Below are positions 1 through 8,850 of a stretch of 64,000 nt of DNA, one piece after another. This stretch comes from Pleurocapsa sp. PCC 7327. Lineage in GTDB: Bacteria > Cyanobacteriota > Cyanobacteriia > Cyanobacteriales > Microcystaceae. Under the pieces are notes generated by a model. It was not told the DNA's origin, ran no database searches, and was given only the letters and a program-made list of their open reading frames with translations. The translations under genes were made by a program, and so were the position numbers. Location: assembly GCF_000317025.1 (NCBI RefSeq), contig NC_019689.1, positions 1,217,501-1,281,500 of the forward strand, read 5' to 3'. Position 1 is the stretch's first letter. Each line of letters opens with the position of its first letter.

Positions 1-931
<931 letters not shown>

Positions 932-1133
932 GTAGAGTTGGTTTGATTGTTGCTCCAAAAACTGTTTTCAGTCTCCGGCATCTTTCGAGGTTTTCCTCGA
1001 TCGGACTAGACCTCGCTAGTCGCTCGAGTTATAATTTCTTTTAACAAGGGCTCTGGCAACTTGGCTTTCAAACTATTGTCTTGTCTAGGTTCGGGGCGCT
1101 GCTCGAAGCGTTTGCCTCAACCGCGCATTTATT

Positions 1134-1162
1134 AATGTAACTATCTTTTGAGCGTTTGTCAA
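1134..1162 (-). promoter_or_regulatory. Likely rrn operon promoter (sigma70 type)
   Basis: On the minus strand a perfect -35 TTGACA (complement of 1157-1162) is followed after exactly 17 bases by TACATT (complement of 1134-1139). Transcription would start near 1127 and give a leader of about 195 bases before the 16S sequence. Position, direction and near-consensus boxes fit a strong rRNA promoter. The start site itself is inferred. Confidence 0.75.
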
Positions 1163-1170
1163 CCTTTTGG

Positions 1171-1187
1171 CTCAAAAAATTTTTGAG
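1171..1187. repeat. Perfect AT-rich palindrome upstream of the rrn -35 box
   Basis: CTCAAAAA and TTTTTGAG flank one central base. It lies 8 bases upstream of the rrn -35 box and about 70 bases upstream of glyQ, which is divergently transcribed. It could act as an A/T-tract UP-like element or as a protein site; a terminator from outside is unlikely because both neighbours point away. Confidence 0.5.
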
Positions 1188-1258
1188 TTTTTCTATAATG
1201 CGCTTGTCATGACCTTTCTGGGCGACAATGGAGAAGAAAGAGAAAGGTAGTCGATAAA

Positions 1259-2155
1259 GTGTCTATTAATTTTCAGTCAATCGTCGTTACGCTAAATCAG
1301 TTCTGGAGCGATCGCGGGTGTTTAATCGTTCAACCCTATGATATTGAGAAAGGAGCTGGAACTAAGAACCCGCATACATTTTTGCGAGCGTTAGGACCAG
1401 AACCTTGGTCTGTGGCTTATATAGAACCTTGTCGAAGACCGACGGACGGACGCTATGGAGAAAATCCCAATCGCTTCCAGCATTATTATCAGTATCAAGT
1501 CCTAATCAAACCTTCGCCAGACAATATCCAAGATATTTATTTGGATTCATTGAGAGCGTTGGGCATCCATCCCGAAGACCACGATATTCGCTTTGTGGAG
1601 GATAATTGGGAGGATGCAGCCGTCGGTGCTTGGGGAACTGGTTGGGAAGTTTGGTTAGATGGGATGGAAATTACTCAGTTTACTTACTTTCAGCAGTGCG
1701 GCGGGATCGATTGTCGTCCGGTTTCCATTGAGATTACTTACGGTTTAGAACGATTGGCAATGTATCTACAAGATGTAGATGCGATTATCAAGATTCGGTG
1801 GAACGATCGCATTACTTATGGAGAGATTTTTCTGCAAGCGGAAATAGAGCAATGTACTTATAATTTTGAGGCATCTAACCCGGATTTGTTGTTTAGTCTG
1901 TTCGATCTTTACGAACAGGAAGCAAAACAGCTTCTCGATCGCGAATTGGTTTGGCCAAGTCTTGATTACGTTCTCAAATGTTCTCACACTTTCAATTTGT
2001 TGGATGCAAGAGGCGTGATAGCTGTCGCGGAGAGGACGCGCTATATTGGCCGAATTCGCCATCTAGCTAGACAAGTCGCTCAATTGTACGTTCGGCAACG
2101 AGAAAAATCAGGGTTTCCGCTTTTGAATAATCAACCCGAAGTTATTAGTAAGTAG
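1259..2155 (+). CDS. glyQ: Glycyl-tRNA synthetase, alpha subunit
   Basis: Catalytic subunit of the heterotetrameric (alpha2beta2) class II glycyl-tRNA synthetase, which charges tRNA-Gly in the cytoplasm. The start [17 protein letters not shown], the motif-2-like segment around [21 protein letters not shown] and the motif-3-like [12 protein letters not shown] are all visible, and 298 residues is normal for GlyQ. The start codon is GTG, preceded by an AGAAAGG-like ribosome site. The beta subunit gene (glyS) is not in the window, as is usual in cyanobacteria. The last codons appear to be supplied by the left end of the adjacent IS630-type element: the reading ends PEVISK-stop with the TAG inside the inverted repeat, whereas excision at the TA would give PEVIS-SSV-stop. 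This should not matter for activity. Confidence 0.97.
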   Translation: MSINFQSIVVTLNQFWSDRGCLIVQPYDIEKGAGTKNPHTFLRALGPEPWSVAYIEPCRRPTDGRYGENPNRFQHYYQYQVLIKPSPDNIQDIYLDSLRALGIHPEDHDIRFVEDNWEDAAVGAWGTGWEVWLDGMEITQFTYFQQCGGIDCRPVSIEITYGLERLAMYLQDVDAIIKIRWNDRITYGEIFLQAEIEQCTYNFEASNPDLLFSLFDLYEQEAKQLLDRELVWPSLDYVLKCSHTFNLLDARGVIAVAERTRYIGRIRHLARQVAQLYVRQREKSGFPLLNNQPEVISK

Positions 2156-3337
2156 GTCGGGGTTGAAAAGCTGCGGTATGTGAAGTTAAATCAAAGCATG
2201 GATTTCCAAGCTGAGAGGTAGAGCCAATGGGCAGTCGCTTACGAGTGTTTCTCAGTGCCGCAGAAAACCGCACCTTGTTCGAGCTACGAACTGCCTGCAC
2301 GGTGCCGCAGCGGGTCAAAGCTCGCGCCGAAGCGATCCGCTTGAGTCATCAGGGGATGTATGTCGAGCAGATCGCCGCATTTTTCGACTGGAATGCCCGT
2401 ACAGTGCGGGAGACACTGCATCGCTGGCAAAAGAACGGGTTGGGCGGACTGTGGGATGCCCCGCATCCGGGTTGCCCAAGCCCGTTGGCAACCGGAGGAC
2501 ATGGCGTATCTGGAAGCATGCTTACGGCAAGAGCCACGCACCTACAATAGCCAACAACTGAGCCAGAAGTTAGCCCGTGAGCGCAATGTTGAGTTGAGTC
2601 CTGACCACCGGCGACGGGTGCTCAAAAAAAGGGGATAATTTGGAAGCGTACCCGTGCGAGCCATCGGGGCAAGCAGGATGCGATCGAAAAAGCGAGAAAA
2701 CTGGCGGACTTAGAGATGCTGCAATGGGCAGCCGCCGTGGGCGAAATCGACTTATGCTATCTGGATGAATCCGGGTTCTGTCTGTGGCTGCCGGCGAGCT
2801 ACAGCTATTTTTTCCAGGGAGAGCAGAAACGGCTCGAACAAACCGAACGCCGAGGCAAGCGCATCAGGATCTTGGGCTTGCTCCAACCGAGGCAGAGGTT
2901 TGACTACGGCTTAGTCGTGGGCAGTTTCGAGGCGGAACGTTACATCCGGCTGATGGACGAGCAAGCGCGTCAAGCCCAACTCCAGTTTGAGGCAACCGCC
3001 CCCATCCGAGTGATTGTCCAAGAGCGGAGTCCGGTGCATACCAGCCAATCGGTCAAGGCAAAATGGCAGGAGTGGCAAGCTTGTGGGCTGTATTGTTTCT
3101 TCTTGCCCAAATACTGCTCCGAATTGAATCCGATTGAAACCGAATGGCATCAGTTAAAAGCCCACCAATTGTGCGGGCAGATGTTTGACCATGAACTGGA
3201 CTGAGCGTATGCCGCGCTCGACGGCATTGATGCTCGGGCACATGCCGGGGGATACCCAGCAGAACGATTTCGATTTCCCTCTCGATTGACGCCTTGATGA
3301 TGCCTTACATACCTGAGCTTTTCTACCCTTGGCTACT
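2151..3337 (+). mobile_element. IS630-family insertion sequence (degenerate)
   Basis: Imperfect terminal inverted repeats lie at 2149-2185 and 3303-3339. Their outer AGTAG and inner GAAAAGCT and GGTATGT blocks match at equal spacing. The dinucleotide TA at 2149-2150 and 3338-3339 fits the TA target duplication of IS630/Tc1-type elements, giving an element of about 1187 bp. It sits exactly between the convergent genes glyQ and nadE. The transposase inside is broken, so the copy is inactive by itself. Confidence 0.8.
2227..3297 (+). pseudogene. IS630-family transposase pseudogene
   Basis: The fragments together read as one DDE transposase. An N-terminal helix-turn-helix part (SHQGMYVEQIAAFFDWNARTV) starts in one frame at 2227. 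Reading moves to a second frame near 2455-2480, then returns to the first at an A7-GGGG run (2624-2634). There follow the catalytic domain (CYLDESGFCLW) and the C-terminal FLPKYCSELNPIETEW motif. The segment that normally carries the second catalytic Asp (VQDNGPVHTS-like) reads VQERSPVHTS, so the Asp is lost. An in-frame TGA interrupts it at 3202-3204 and the frame ends at 3297. The A-run shift might be programmed, as in some IS630 relatives; the first shift, the lost Asp and the TGA are true lesions. Confidence 0.88.
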
Positions 3338-3341
3338 TAGT

Positions 3342-5036
3342 TCAGTTTGAAGGGTTAGGAGGCAACCAGCGACTAGCAATCGGCATCCGCCAACCCGTAC
3401 CGAAGGCGCGGTCGGTAATTTTTAGTCCTGGCGGTGCTTGTTTGCGTTTAAATTCAGCACGAGCAATTAATTTCATGACTTGGTCAACAACTTCGAGATC
3501 GTGTCCTGATTCTACGATCTGGGCAGTTGATTGATGGTGATGAATCGCGCGTTCGAGGATGTCATCGAGAATTTCGTAGGGAGGTAGGGAATCTTGGTCA
3601 ACTTGTCCGGGTTTTAATTCTGCGCTAGGAGATTTAATCAGTACGTTGTTGGGAATGATTTCTCTAGTACGATTGAGCCAGCGACAGATAGAAAAGACGC
3701 GGGTTTTGGGAACGTCGGCAATGACGGCTAATCCTCCATTCATATCGCCATAAAGGGTGCAGTATCCAACTGCCATTTCTGATTTGTTGCCTGTAGATAG
3801 GAGAAGATGACCGAATTTGTTGGAGATTGCCATTAGTAGGTTTCCTCGAATGCGAGATTGAGTATTCTCTTCGGCAATACCAAACTCCGTGCCTGCAAAT
3901 AAAGGTTCTAGAAGTCGATCGTAAGATTTCATGAGATCGCCGATGGGCAATTTTTGACTTTTAATGCCGAGATTTTTGACTAATGCTTCTGCGTCGGTAA
4001 TAGAATGTTCCGAACTGTAAGGAGAAGGCATTAGAACTCCGAGGACATTTTCTGCACCCATCGCTTCTGCTGCGATCGCAGCGACTAATGAAGAATCAAT
4101 GCCACCACTTAAGCCTAGTACAACTTGAGAAAATCCACATTTTCTGGCATAGTCTCTTACTCCCAAAACTAATGCGGAGAAAATTTCTTCTTCTTCGGTT
4201 TCTGGCAGAGGTGCGATCGCAGTTGGTAATAAATCTTTTGTTTGTTCGTCAAGTTCAATAATTTTTAAGTCTGATGCAAACGCTTTAGCACGGCAAACGA
4301 CATTACCTGTGCGATTAAAAGCCACACTGTTACCATCAAAAATCAGGTCGTCATTTCCTCCTATCTGATTTACGTAAATAATAGGTGTTTGATAGCGACT
4401 AGCACTATGACTAAGCATGGCTTCGCGTAATTTTTGCTTGCTTACGGTGTAGGGAGATGCAGATAAATTTACGATGAGATCGACTTCTAATTCAGCTAAA
4501 TCTTCAATGGGGTTAATTTCATAATTACGTTTTCCCCAAAATTCTTCCTCATTCCATAAGTCTTCGCAGATAGTTACACCAATATGAATTTTAGATTGTG
4601 AATCACTCTTAATTGTAAAGGAGTTAGTTTGATACCCTGGTTCAAAATAGCGATCTTCGTCGAAAACGTCATAGGTAGGTAAAAGCCGTTTGTAAAAGAT
4701 TTTTTGAAGTTTTCCTCCCTCTAATAAAGCCGTGCCGTTAAAGAGAGGTTTTTGACCTTTAGATGTAGCATAAGGATTGGGTTCTGCTGTCCCTACTAAG
4801 ACTGCTATTTGAGTGGGTAATTGTTGCGCTAACTCGTGCAACTTTTTTGACATTGATTCGACAAATTCTGAACTGAGGAGCAAGTCTCTTGGCGGATAAC
4901 CGCACAGAGAAAGTTCGGGAGTTAGCATTAGGCGAACGCCTTCTTTAGCAGCTTGTCGTGCAGCTTCTAAAATATTTTTAGCGTTGCCAGAAAGGTCGCC
5001 TATTGTGGGATTGAGTTGTGCGATCGCAATTTTCAT
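3342..5036 (-). CDS. nadE: Glutamine-dependent NAD+ synthetase
   Basis: Catalyses the last step of NAD synthesis, amidating nicotinate adenine dinucleotide with ammonia from glutamine and using ATP. The N-terminal nitrilase-type glutaminase domain (about 1-260) shows the Glu-Lys-Cys triad as E41, K116 and C157 (VTICEDLW). The C-terminal synthetase domain carries the N-type ATP pyrophosphatase loop GLSGGIDSS at 308-316. The 564-residue length fits the two-domain form. Starts with ATG. It lies downstream of the pncB-nadD-nrtR genes on the same strand but is separated by 412 bases, so it probably has its own promoter. Its stop codon lies 4 bases outside the right end of the IS630 element. Confidence 0.97.
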   Translation of the reverse strand: MKIAIAQLNPTIGDLSGNAKNILEAARQAAKEGVRLMLTPELSLCGYPPRDLLLSSEFVESMSKKLHELAQQLPTQIAVLVGTAEPNPYATSKGQKPLFNGTALLEGGKLQKIFYKRLLPTYDVFDEDRYFEPGYQTNSFTIKSDSQSKIHIGVTICEDLWNEEEFWGKRNYEINPIEDLAELEVDLIVNLSASPYTVSKQKLREAMLSHSASRYQTPIIYVNQIGGNDDLIFDGNSVAFNRTGNVVCRAKAFASDLKIIELDEQTKDLLPTAIAPLPETEEEEIFSALVLGVRDYARKCGFSQVVLGLSGGIDSSLVAAIAAEAMGAENVLGVLMPSPYSSEHSITDAEALVKNLGIKSQKLPIGDLMKSYDRLLEPLFAGTEFGIAEENTQSRIRGNLLMAISNKFGHLLLSTGNKSEMAVGYCTLYGDMNGGLAVIADVPKTRVFSICRWLNRTREIIPNNVLIKSPSAELKPGQVDQDSLPPYEILDDILERAIHHHQSTAQIVESGHDLEVVDQVMKLIARAEFKRKQAPPGLKITDRAFGTGWRMPIASRWLPPNPSN

Positions 5037-5448
5037 AGTTCTAGTCGCTGTAAAGGAACGTTCTCTTGCAAAATTTGTAATACTCTGTCATGTTCTTTGA
5101 GAGAATTACTGATTTAATTAATTTCCCGTCGTCAATGACAATACATTTATTTTTTTTTGATAAGTAAATCTTTTTTTATGATTGTATCGATTTTGCAATC
5201 GATGCGATCGATCTGATTGCGAATTTCTTAATGTCTTAGCAATCTTCAGAGAGTTTCATAATTCACTCCAAATAAATATTGAATGATTGCTTGATTTTTT
5301 GATAAAAAGTAAATTATTAATGCAATTTTTTATGACTTGTTTTTAGGGTGCAATCGCCTCTCTATATTTCCATAATATTTTAACACTAATTAATTGAGCG
5401 AATAATTTTATTTTTTTGATATTCGAATATACGAATGAGTAAATAATC
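5037..5448. other. AT-rich intergenic region between nrtR and nadE
   Basis: I see no gene in this 412-base stretch. It holds two small palindromic sites. One is a cluster of ATCGAT units at 5186-5203 followed by overlapping CGATCGATC. The other is a perfect 12-base ATATTCGAATAT at 5419-5430, just beyond the nrtR stop. Long T runs (5150-5177) are present. Because nadE starts leftward from here it must contain the nadE promoter, but I find no convincing -35/-10 pair. Either palindrome could be a regulator site; neither resembles the palindrome in front of pncB. Confidence 0.5.
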
Positions 5449-6183
5449 TCAAATAAATACTAATGGTTTATCTTTAAATGGTGCAAATGCCTCAGCATCA
5501 AAGCGATATAAACTCGCCGGGCGACCAGCACCTTTCGATACTTTTACTCCGGTATCGCATAAAAAACCCAACTTCAATAAACGCGATCTAAAATTAGAGT
5601 AATCAGAAAAATTTTCTCCTAAAATTGTACAATAAAGTTGATAGAGATCGTTTAAGGTAAAGACTTCGGGTAACACATCAAAAGCAATAGGACTATACTC
5701 TAATTTGTTACGCAAACGCCGATAACCATACTCAAGAATCTCATTATGATCGAAGGCTAATTTTGGGACTCTTTGAATTGGATACCAAGTAATACTACTA
5801 AGATTTTCAGCGATTAACTTTGCATCCTCAAATCGCACTAGAGCAAAATAACTAACAGAAAGATAGCGAACTCCATAACTATCAGGAGATTCTCTCGGAG
5901 CTTGCCAGGGACCTCCAAAAGTATAAAGTTGTTCTAAATATAGATTTTTGACTTGGATTTTCTCTGCCAAAATTCGGTAGGCAGATTGTTCTAAAGCTTC
6001 TCCTTTACGAACCAGCGTTCCTGGCAAACTCCATTGACCGCTAAAAGGTTCATCTTTACGCTTAATTAGCAATACTAAAAGACGATTTAGCTGGGTATCT
6101 ACAGAAAAAATAACGTTGTCAACGCCAACCTTAAAATTTTCTAATTCAGTCTTATTAACTAATTTTTGTTCATCGGTTTTCAT
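5449..6183 (-). CDS. nrtR: NrtR-type Nudix-related regulator of NAD metabolism
   Basis: Cytoplasmic transcription regulator of the NrtR family: an N-terminal Nudix-like ligand domain that in known members binds ADP-ribose, plus a C-terminal winged helix. Residues 20-150 form the Nudix fold, with the box region at 55-77. There the usual RE-x-x-EE signature reads R70-I-L-A-E74-K75, so the Nudix hydrolase is probably inactive. Residues about 160-244 form the winged helix, ending in the typical GAGRPASLYRF. The start ATG overlaps the nadD stop (ATGA), so the two are translationally coupled. The neighbours pncB, nadD and nadE are classic NrtR targets, making NAD-salvage control the obvious role. 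A plain Nudix hydrolase is the less likely alternative. Confidence 0.85.
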   Translation of the reverse strand: MKTDEQKLVNKTELENFKVGVDNVIFSVDTQLNRLLVLLIKRKDEPFSGQWSLPGTLVRKGEALEQSAYRILAEKIQVKNLYLEQLYTFGGPWQAPRESPDSYGVRYLSVSYFALVRFEDAKLIAENLSSITWYPIQRVPKLAFDHNEILEYGYRRLRNKLEYSPIAFDVLPEVFTLNDLYQLYCTILGENFSDYSNFRSRLLKLGFLCDTGVKVSKGAGRPASLYRFDAEAFAPFKDKPLVFI

Positions 6184-6767
6184 ATGTATAATTTTTCTCG
6201 TTTAATATATTCCTTAACAGGCTGGGTTACAATATTTTTATTTCTTTTCTCGCGATAGGCTGTGGAAGAAATGGCAGGAGCATCTAAGTCGGCAACGATA
6301 CACTTTCCTCCTAGACTATGTAAGGCTTCTAAATCTTCTTCTGCAATTGGATATCCCGGACGAGGAATGACTAAAATTTGAACTTGTTTTAATAATTCTT
6401 CAAAGCGATACCAGCGACGTATTTGATTGACTAAATCAGAACCAATGACTAAGTGATATTCTGCTTCATTGCCCCACAATTCCTTGGCTTTTTCTACACT
6501 AATTAGACTTCTTAGATGGCTTAACTCTTCGTATACTCTAATATTTTTCCGAGGAGTTTTTATTTCTTCAATTAACAACCGCAACATTTCCATACGGTGT
6601 TCGAGGGAAGTTTGATGACCTTTAAAAGGATTATCAGATGCCCAAACTGCTACCCAATCGTAATGTTCGGATAACCATTCAAGAATGGCTTGATGTGCAG
6701 CCGTTGGGGGGTCAGCACTGGTACCAAATAGGGCAATTTTTGTTATTTGTCCTTCGTCATTGGTCAT
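6180..6767 (-). CDS. nadD: Nicotinate-nucleotide adenylyltransferase
   Basis: Transfers AMP from ATP to nicotinate mononucleotide, giving the substrate of NadE. The nucleotidyltransferase signature appears as GTSADPPTAAH near the N-terminus (a GxxDPxHxGH variant) and the second signature as ISSTAYR near the C-terminus. Cyanobacterial family members share the GTSADPPT form. I chose the ATG at 6767; a TTG eight codons upstream (6791) is also open. The first residues MTNDEGQ are encoded by a copy of a dispersed intergenic repeat (ATGACCAATGA-type), so the true start could also lie just before ITKIALFG. It lies between pncB and nrtR, with 86 bases to pncB and a 4-base overlap with nrtR. Confidence 0.88.
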   Translation of the reverse strand: MTNDEGQITKIALFGTSADPPTAAHQAILEWLSEHYDWVAVWASDNPFKGHQTSLEHRMEMLRLLIEEIKTPRKNIRVYEELSHLRSLISVEKAKELWGNEAEYHLVIGSDLVNQIRRWYRFEELLKQVQILVIPRPGYPIAEEDLEALHSLGGKCIVADLDAPAISSTAYREKRNKNIVTQPVKEYIKREKLYI

Positions 6768-6853
6768 TTGCACTATAGTTTCGGTAGGCAAGGTTTAAAA
6801 TCTCGTTTTTTGAGCAGTTATCAGTATTGAAGTACCTTATTCACCTTATAATT

Positions 6854-8206
6854 TTAGTGATTGGCAATCCATGATAAGCGAAGAGATTCTAAAGCATTGG
6901 AAATGTTGACGGGAACTGGTATTGGGTTATTAAGTCGGCGGGTTTCAGGAGGAAGGCTAGCAACAGATGCTTGAGTGCGTTTTTGAATGGTTTCTATTGT
7001 TTCTGGGGGGTTGACTGGCTTACCTTGTTGCATTACCAGTTCTAATAGTGGCTGTTCGTCGCTGTTGGCGGTTTCTTGAGCTAATCCTAATCTGTCTGAT
7101 AAGATTTTTGAGTTTTCTTGGCGACGAAAAATTTGTTTGCGTCCTGGATAGGTAGCTTTTTTACTAGATTGCTTCATGGTGGGAATGCCATCAATTTCTA
7201 CTATTTTGTAGACTCCATTGACAGGAGAACCCGTTACCAGTTTGGTTCCTAGTCCATAGCCATCGATACAAGCACCAGCTTCTTTTAAGCGAACGATTTC
7301 CCATTCATCTAGGTCGCCACTGGCAAAGATGGTAATATCTGGAAGCAGCGATCGCACTTTCTTAGATAATTCAGCTAAATCCCCAGAATCTAGCCGTACT
7401 CCCGTCACTTCTATTTTGCCCGCTTTAACCTTTTCTGCCAGACGCTCAGCCGCCGCAATGGTATCGTAGGTATCGATTAACAAAAGTGCAGTCGGAAAAT
7501 AGCGATGAAAGGCACTAAAAGCATCATCTTCGCTTCCTTCAATCGCTCCAATTGCCATCACGAGAGAATGTGCCATCGTTCCGCTTGGCTTGCGTCCTAA
7601 TTTCAATGCGGCTAGAACATTAGAAGTGGAATCCAGTCCCCCTGCTAAAGCCGCTCTAGCTGCCCAAAGCGAACCTTGCGGACTAAAAGCCCTTCTGGTC
7701 CCAAACTCTAACAAGATTGCGTCTTTTCCTGCCACATCCCGCATCCGAGCAGCTTTCGTAGCAATCAAAGTTTGGTAGTTTATAGTATTGAGAAGATAGG
7801 TTTCTACTAACTGAGCTTGCCATAGAGGAGCTTCTACCCGCAGCAATGGTTCGTTAGCAAAAATAGCCGTTCCCTCTGGGATTGCCCAAACATTCCCTGT
7901 AAAACGTCCCGACTCTAGCAGCGACCAAAATTTGGCGGGTGCATGGGCAAAAATTCCTGTATTTTGCAAAGCCTCCAGTTGTTGGTTAGTGAAATGTAGC
8001 TTTTCTAGATAGTCCAAAGCTTGAGCTAATCCCATTGCGATGAGATAGCCAAACTTATCGGGAAAATGGCGAACGAACAGTTCAAAGCTAGCAGGTTTGT
8101 CTTCTAATCCTTCCCCGACGTAACAAGCTACCATGGTTAGCTGGTACAAATCGGTCAGCAAGCTATAATCCTCACTACTGAAGATAAGTTGTTGGTCTTC
8201 TATCAT
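6854..8206 (-). CDS. pncB: Nicotinate phosphoribosyltransferase
   Basis: First step of nicotinate salvage (Preiss-Handler pathway): nicotinate plus PRPP gives nicotinate mononucleotide. The 450 residues show the family blocks LLTDLYQLTM at the N-terminus, LEFGTRRAFSPQG, SGTMAHSLVMA, VRLDSGDLAELS and GYGLGTKLVTG. It heads a minus-strand operon pncB-nadD-nrtR. A -10/-35 pair and an overlapping 25-base palindrome lie just upstream (8243-8271), suggesting direct control, most simply by the NrtR protein encoded two genes downstream. ATG start at 8206; no strong ribosome site is seen. Confidence 0.95.
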   Translation of the reverse strand: MIEDQQLIFSSEDYSLLTDLYQLTMVACYVGEGLEDKPASFELFVRHFPDKFGYLIAMGLAQALDYLEKLHFTNQQLEALQNTGIFAHAPAKFWSLLESGRFTGNVWAIPEGTAIFANEPLLRVEAPLWQAQLVETYLLNTINYQTLIATKAARMRDVAGKDAILLEFGTRRAFSPQGSLWAARAALAGGLDSTSNVLAALKLGRKPSGTMAHSLVMAIGAIEGSEDDAFSAFHRYFPTALLLIDTYDTIAAAERLAEKVKAGKIEVTGVRLDSGDLAELSKKVRSLLPDITIFASGDLDEWEIVRLKEAGACIDGYGLGTKLVTGSPVNGVYKIVEIDGIPTMKQSSKKATYPGRKQIFRRQENSKILSDRLGLAQETANSDEQPLLELVMQQGKPVNPPETIETIQKRTQASVASLPPETRRLNNPIPVPVNISNALESLRLSWIANH

Positions 8207-8242
8207 TGCAGTTGAGAAAAAATCGTTTCTTGCTTTTGTTTA

Positions 8243-8271
8243 ATTATAGTAATTTTTACCAAAAATGACTA
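8243..8271 (-). promoter_or_regulatory. pncB promoter with overlapping palindromic operator
   Basis: On the minus strand TATAAT (complement of 8243-8248) lies 17 bases from TAGTCA (complement of 8266-8271, 4 of 6 to consensus), giving a leader of about 30 bases before pncB. The interval 8247-8271 is a 25-base inverted repeat: arms TAGTAATTTTT and AAAAATGACTA, 10 of 11 pairs matched, 3-base centre. It fills the space between the two boxes, where a bound repressor would block RNA polymerase. NrtR is the obvious candidate. Confidence 0.55.
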
Positions 8272-8330
8272 GGGGTTTGCAGGCTGATTTTTAAAAAACA
8301 CAAAGGGCACACAGGAAAATGCACGAGTGA

Positions 8331-8498
8331 TATGATGCTGGCTATGCAGCGGATGATGGGATTAGGTTGTATTTTGTCGGCGATCGCTTGGAAAATATTG
8401 TCAGTTCTCGTCCTAATGCCAAAGCCTACCGAATTGAAAAGAATGGCGCTTCTGTAAGGGAAACTGTCCTAGAAACTATCTATTTAGGTGCTTCTTAA
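8331..8498 (+). pseudogene. C-terminal gene remnant, unknown family
   Basis: An open frame of 55 codons without a start codon, preceded by an in-frame TGA. It reads YDAGYAADDGIRLYFVGD at its start and ends LETIYLGAS-stop. It contains a HIP1 octamer in a coding-like setting and looks like the 3' end of a real gene. I do not recognise the family. It stands alone between pncB and the decayed CRISPR repeat, so it may be the relic of a gene once next to a longer array. Confidence 0.4.
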
Positions 8499-8511
8499 TT
8501 CTTGGAACCTT

Positions 8512-8526
8512 CCAGGACTGTCCTGG
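8512..8526. repeat. Short perfect inverted repeat
   Basis: CCAGGAC and GTCCTGG flank one base, 14 bases after the stop of the gene remnant. It could be a leftover intrinsic terminator, but no T run follows. Confidence 0.4.
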
Positions 8527-8545
8527 ACGCTTGGACGATGCGGTT

Positions 8546-8582
8546 GTTTTAATCCCTAATAGCGATTAGGAATGTTTAGAAT
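8546..8582. repeat. Isolated degenerate CRISPR repeat
   Basis: This 37-base stretch differs from the array consensus at only four positions (repeat positions 5, 18, 25 and 34). It lies 599 bases left of the first intact repeat, on the side I infer to be the trailer end. It is most simply a decayed end of a formerly longer array whose interval has been replaced by other sequence. Confidence 0.8.
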
Positions 8583-8601
8583 GGGCGGCAACCAAAAAGT
8601 T

Positions 8602-8775
8602 ATATCAAATCCGGATGAATGACCACAATAACCAGTAGTGCGAAAGCTCCTTTGCTATCGCTCAGGCTTCGCTTCGGCTCACCATGACGCTTCGCGTCTT
8701 GGTCGCGAGCGGGACATATGCGCTTACGCGCACGCTACGATGAGCGCACTACCTATTATGACTTCGGTATACTAT
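8602..8775 (+). mobile_element. MITE-like dispersed element, copy A
   Basis: It shares blocks with 22684-22834 in the opposite orientation: ATATCAAATCCG at the left end, then ACAATAACCAGTAGTGCGA, then GCGCTTACGCGCACGCTAC, then GCACTAC-x-TATTATG. Inner inverted ends pair AGTAGTGCG with CGCACTAC. It contains no usable reading frame. The right terminal repeat seen in copy B is not preserved here, so the right edge is approximate. Confidence 0.65.
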
Positions 8776-8850
8776 TACTATAAAAAGTAAAACAAAGGCG
8801 ATCGCTCTCTGGCAAGAGAATCGCGATCGGCTACCACACGGTATCTCTAT

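Noticed and set aside
5186-5210. ATCGAT/CGATCGATC cluster as an NrtR operator for nadE
   Set aside because: It does not resemble the pncB palindrome, and GATC-rich clusters are frequent in HIP1-rich genomes.
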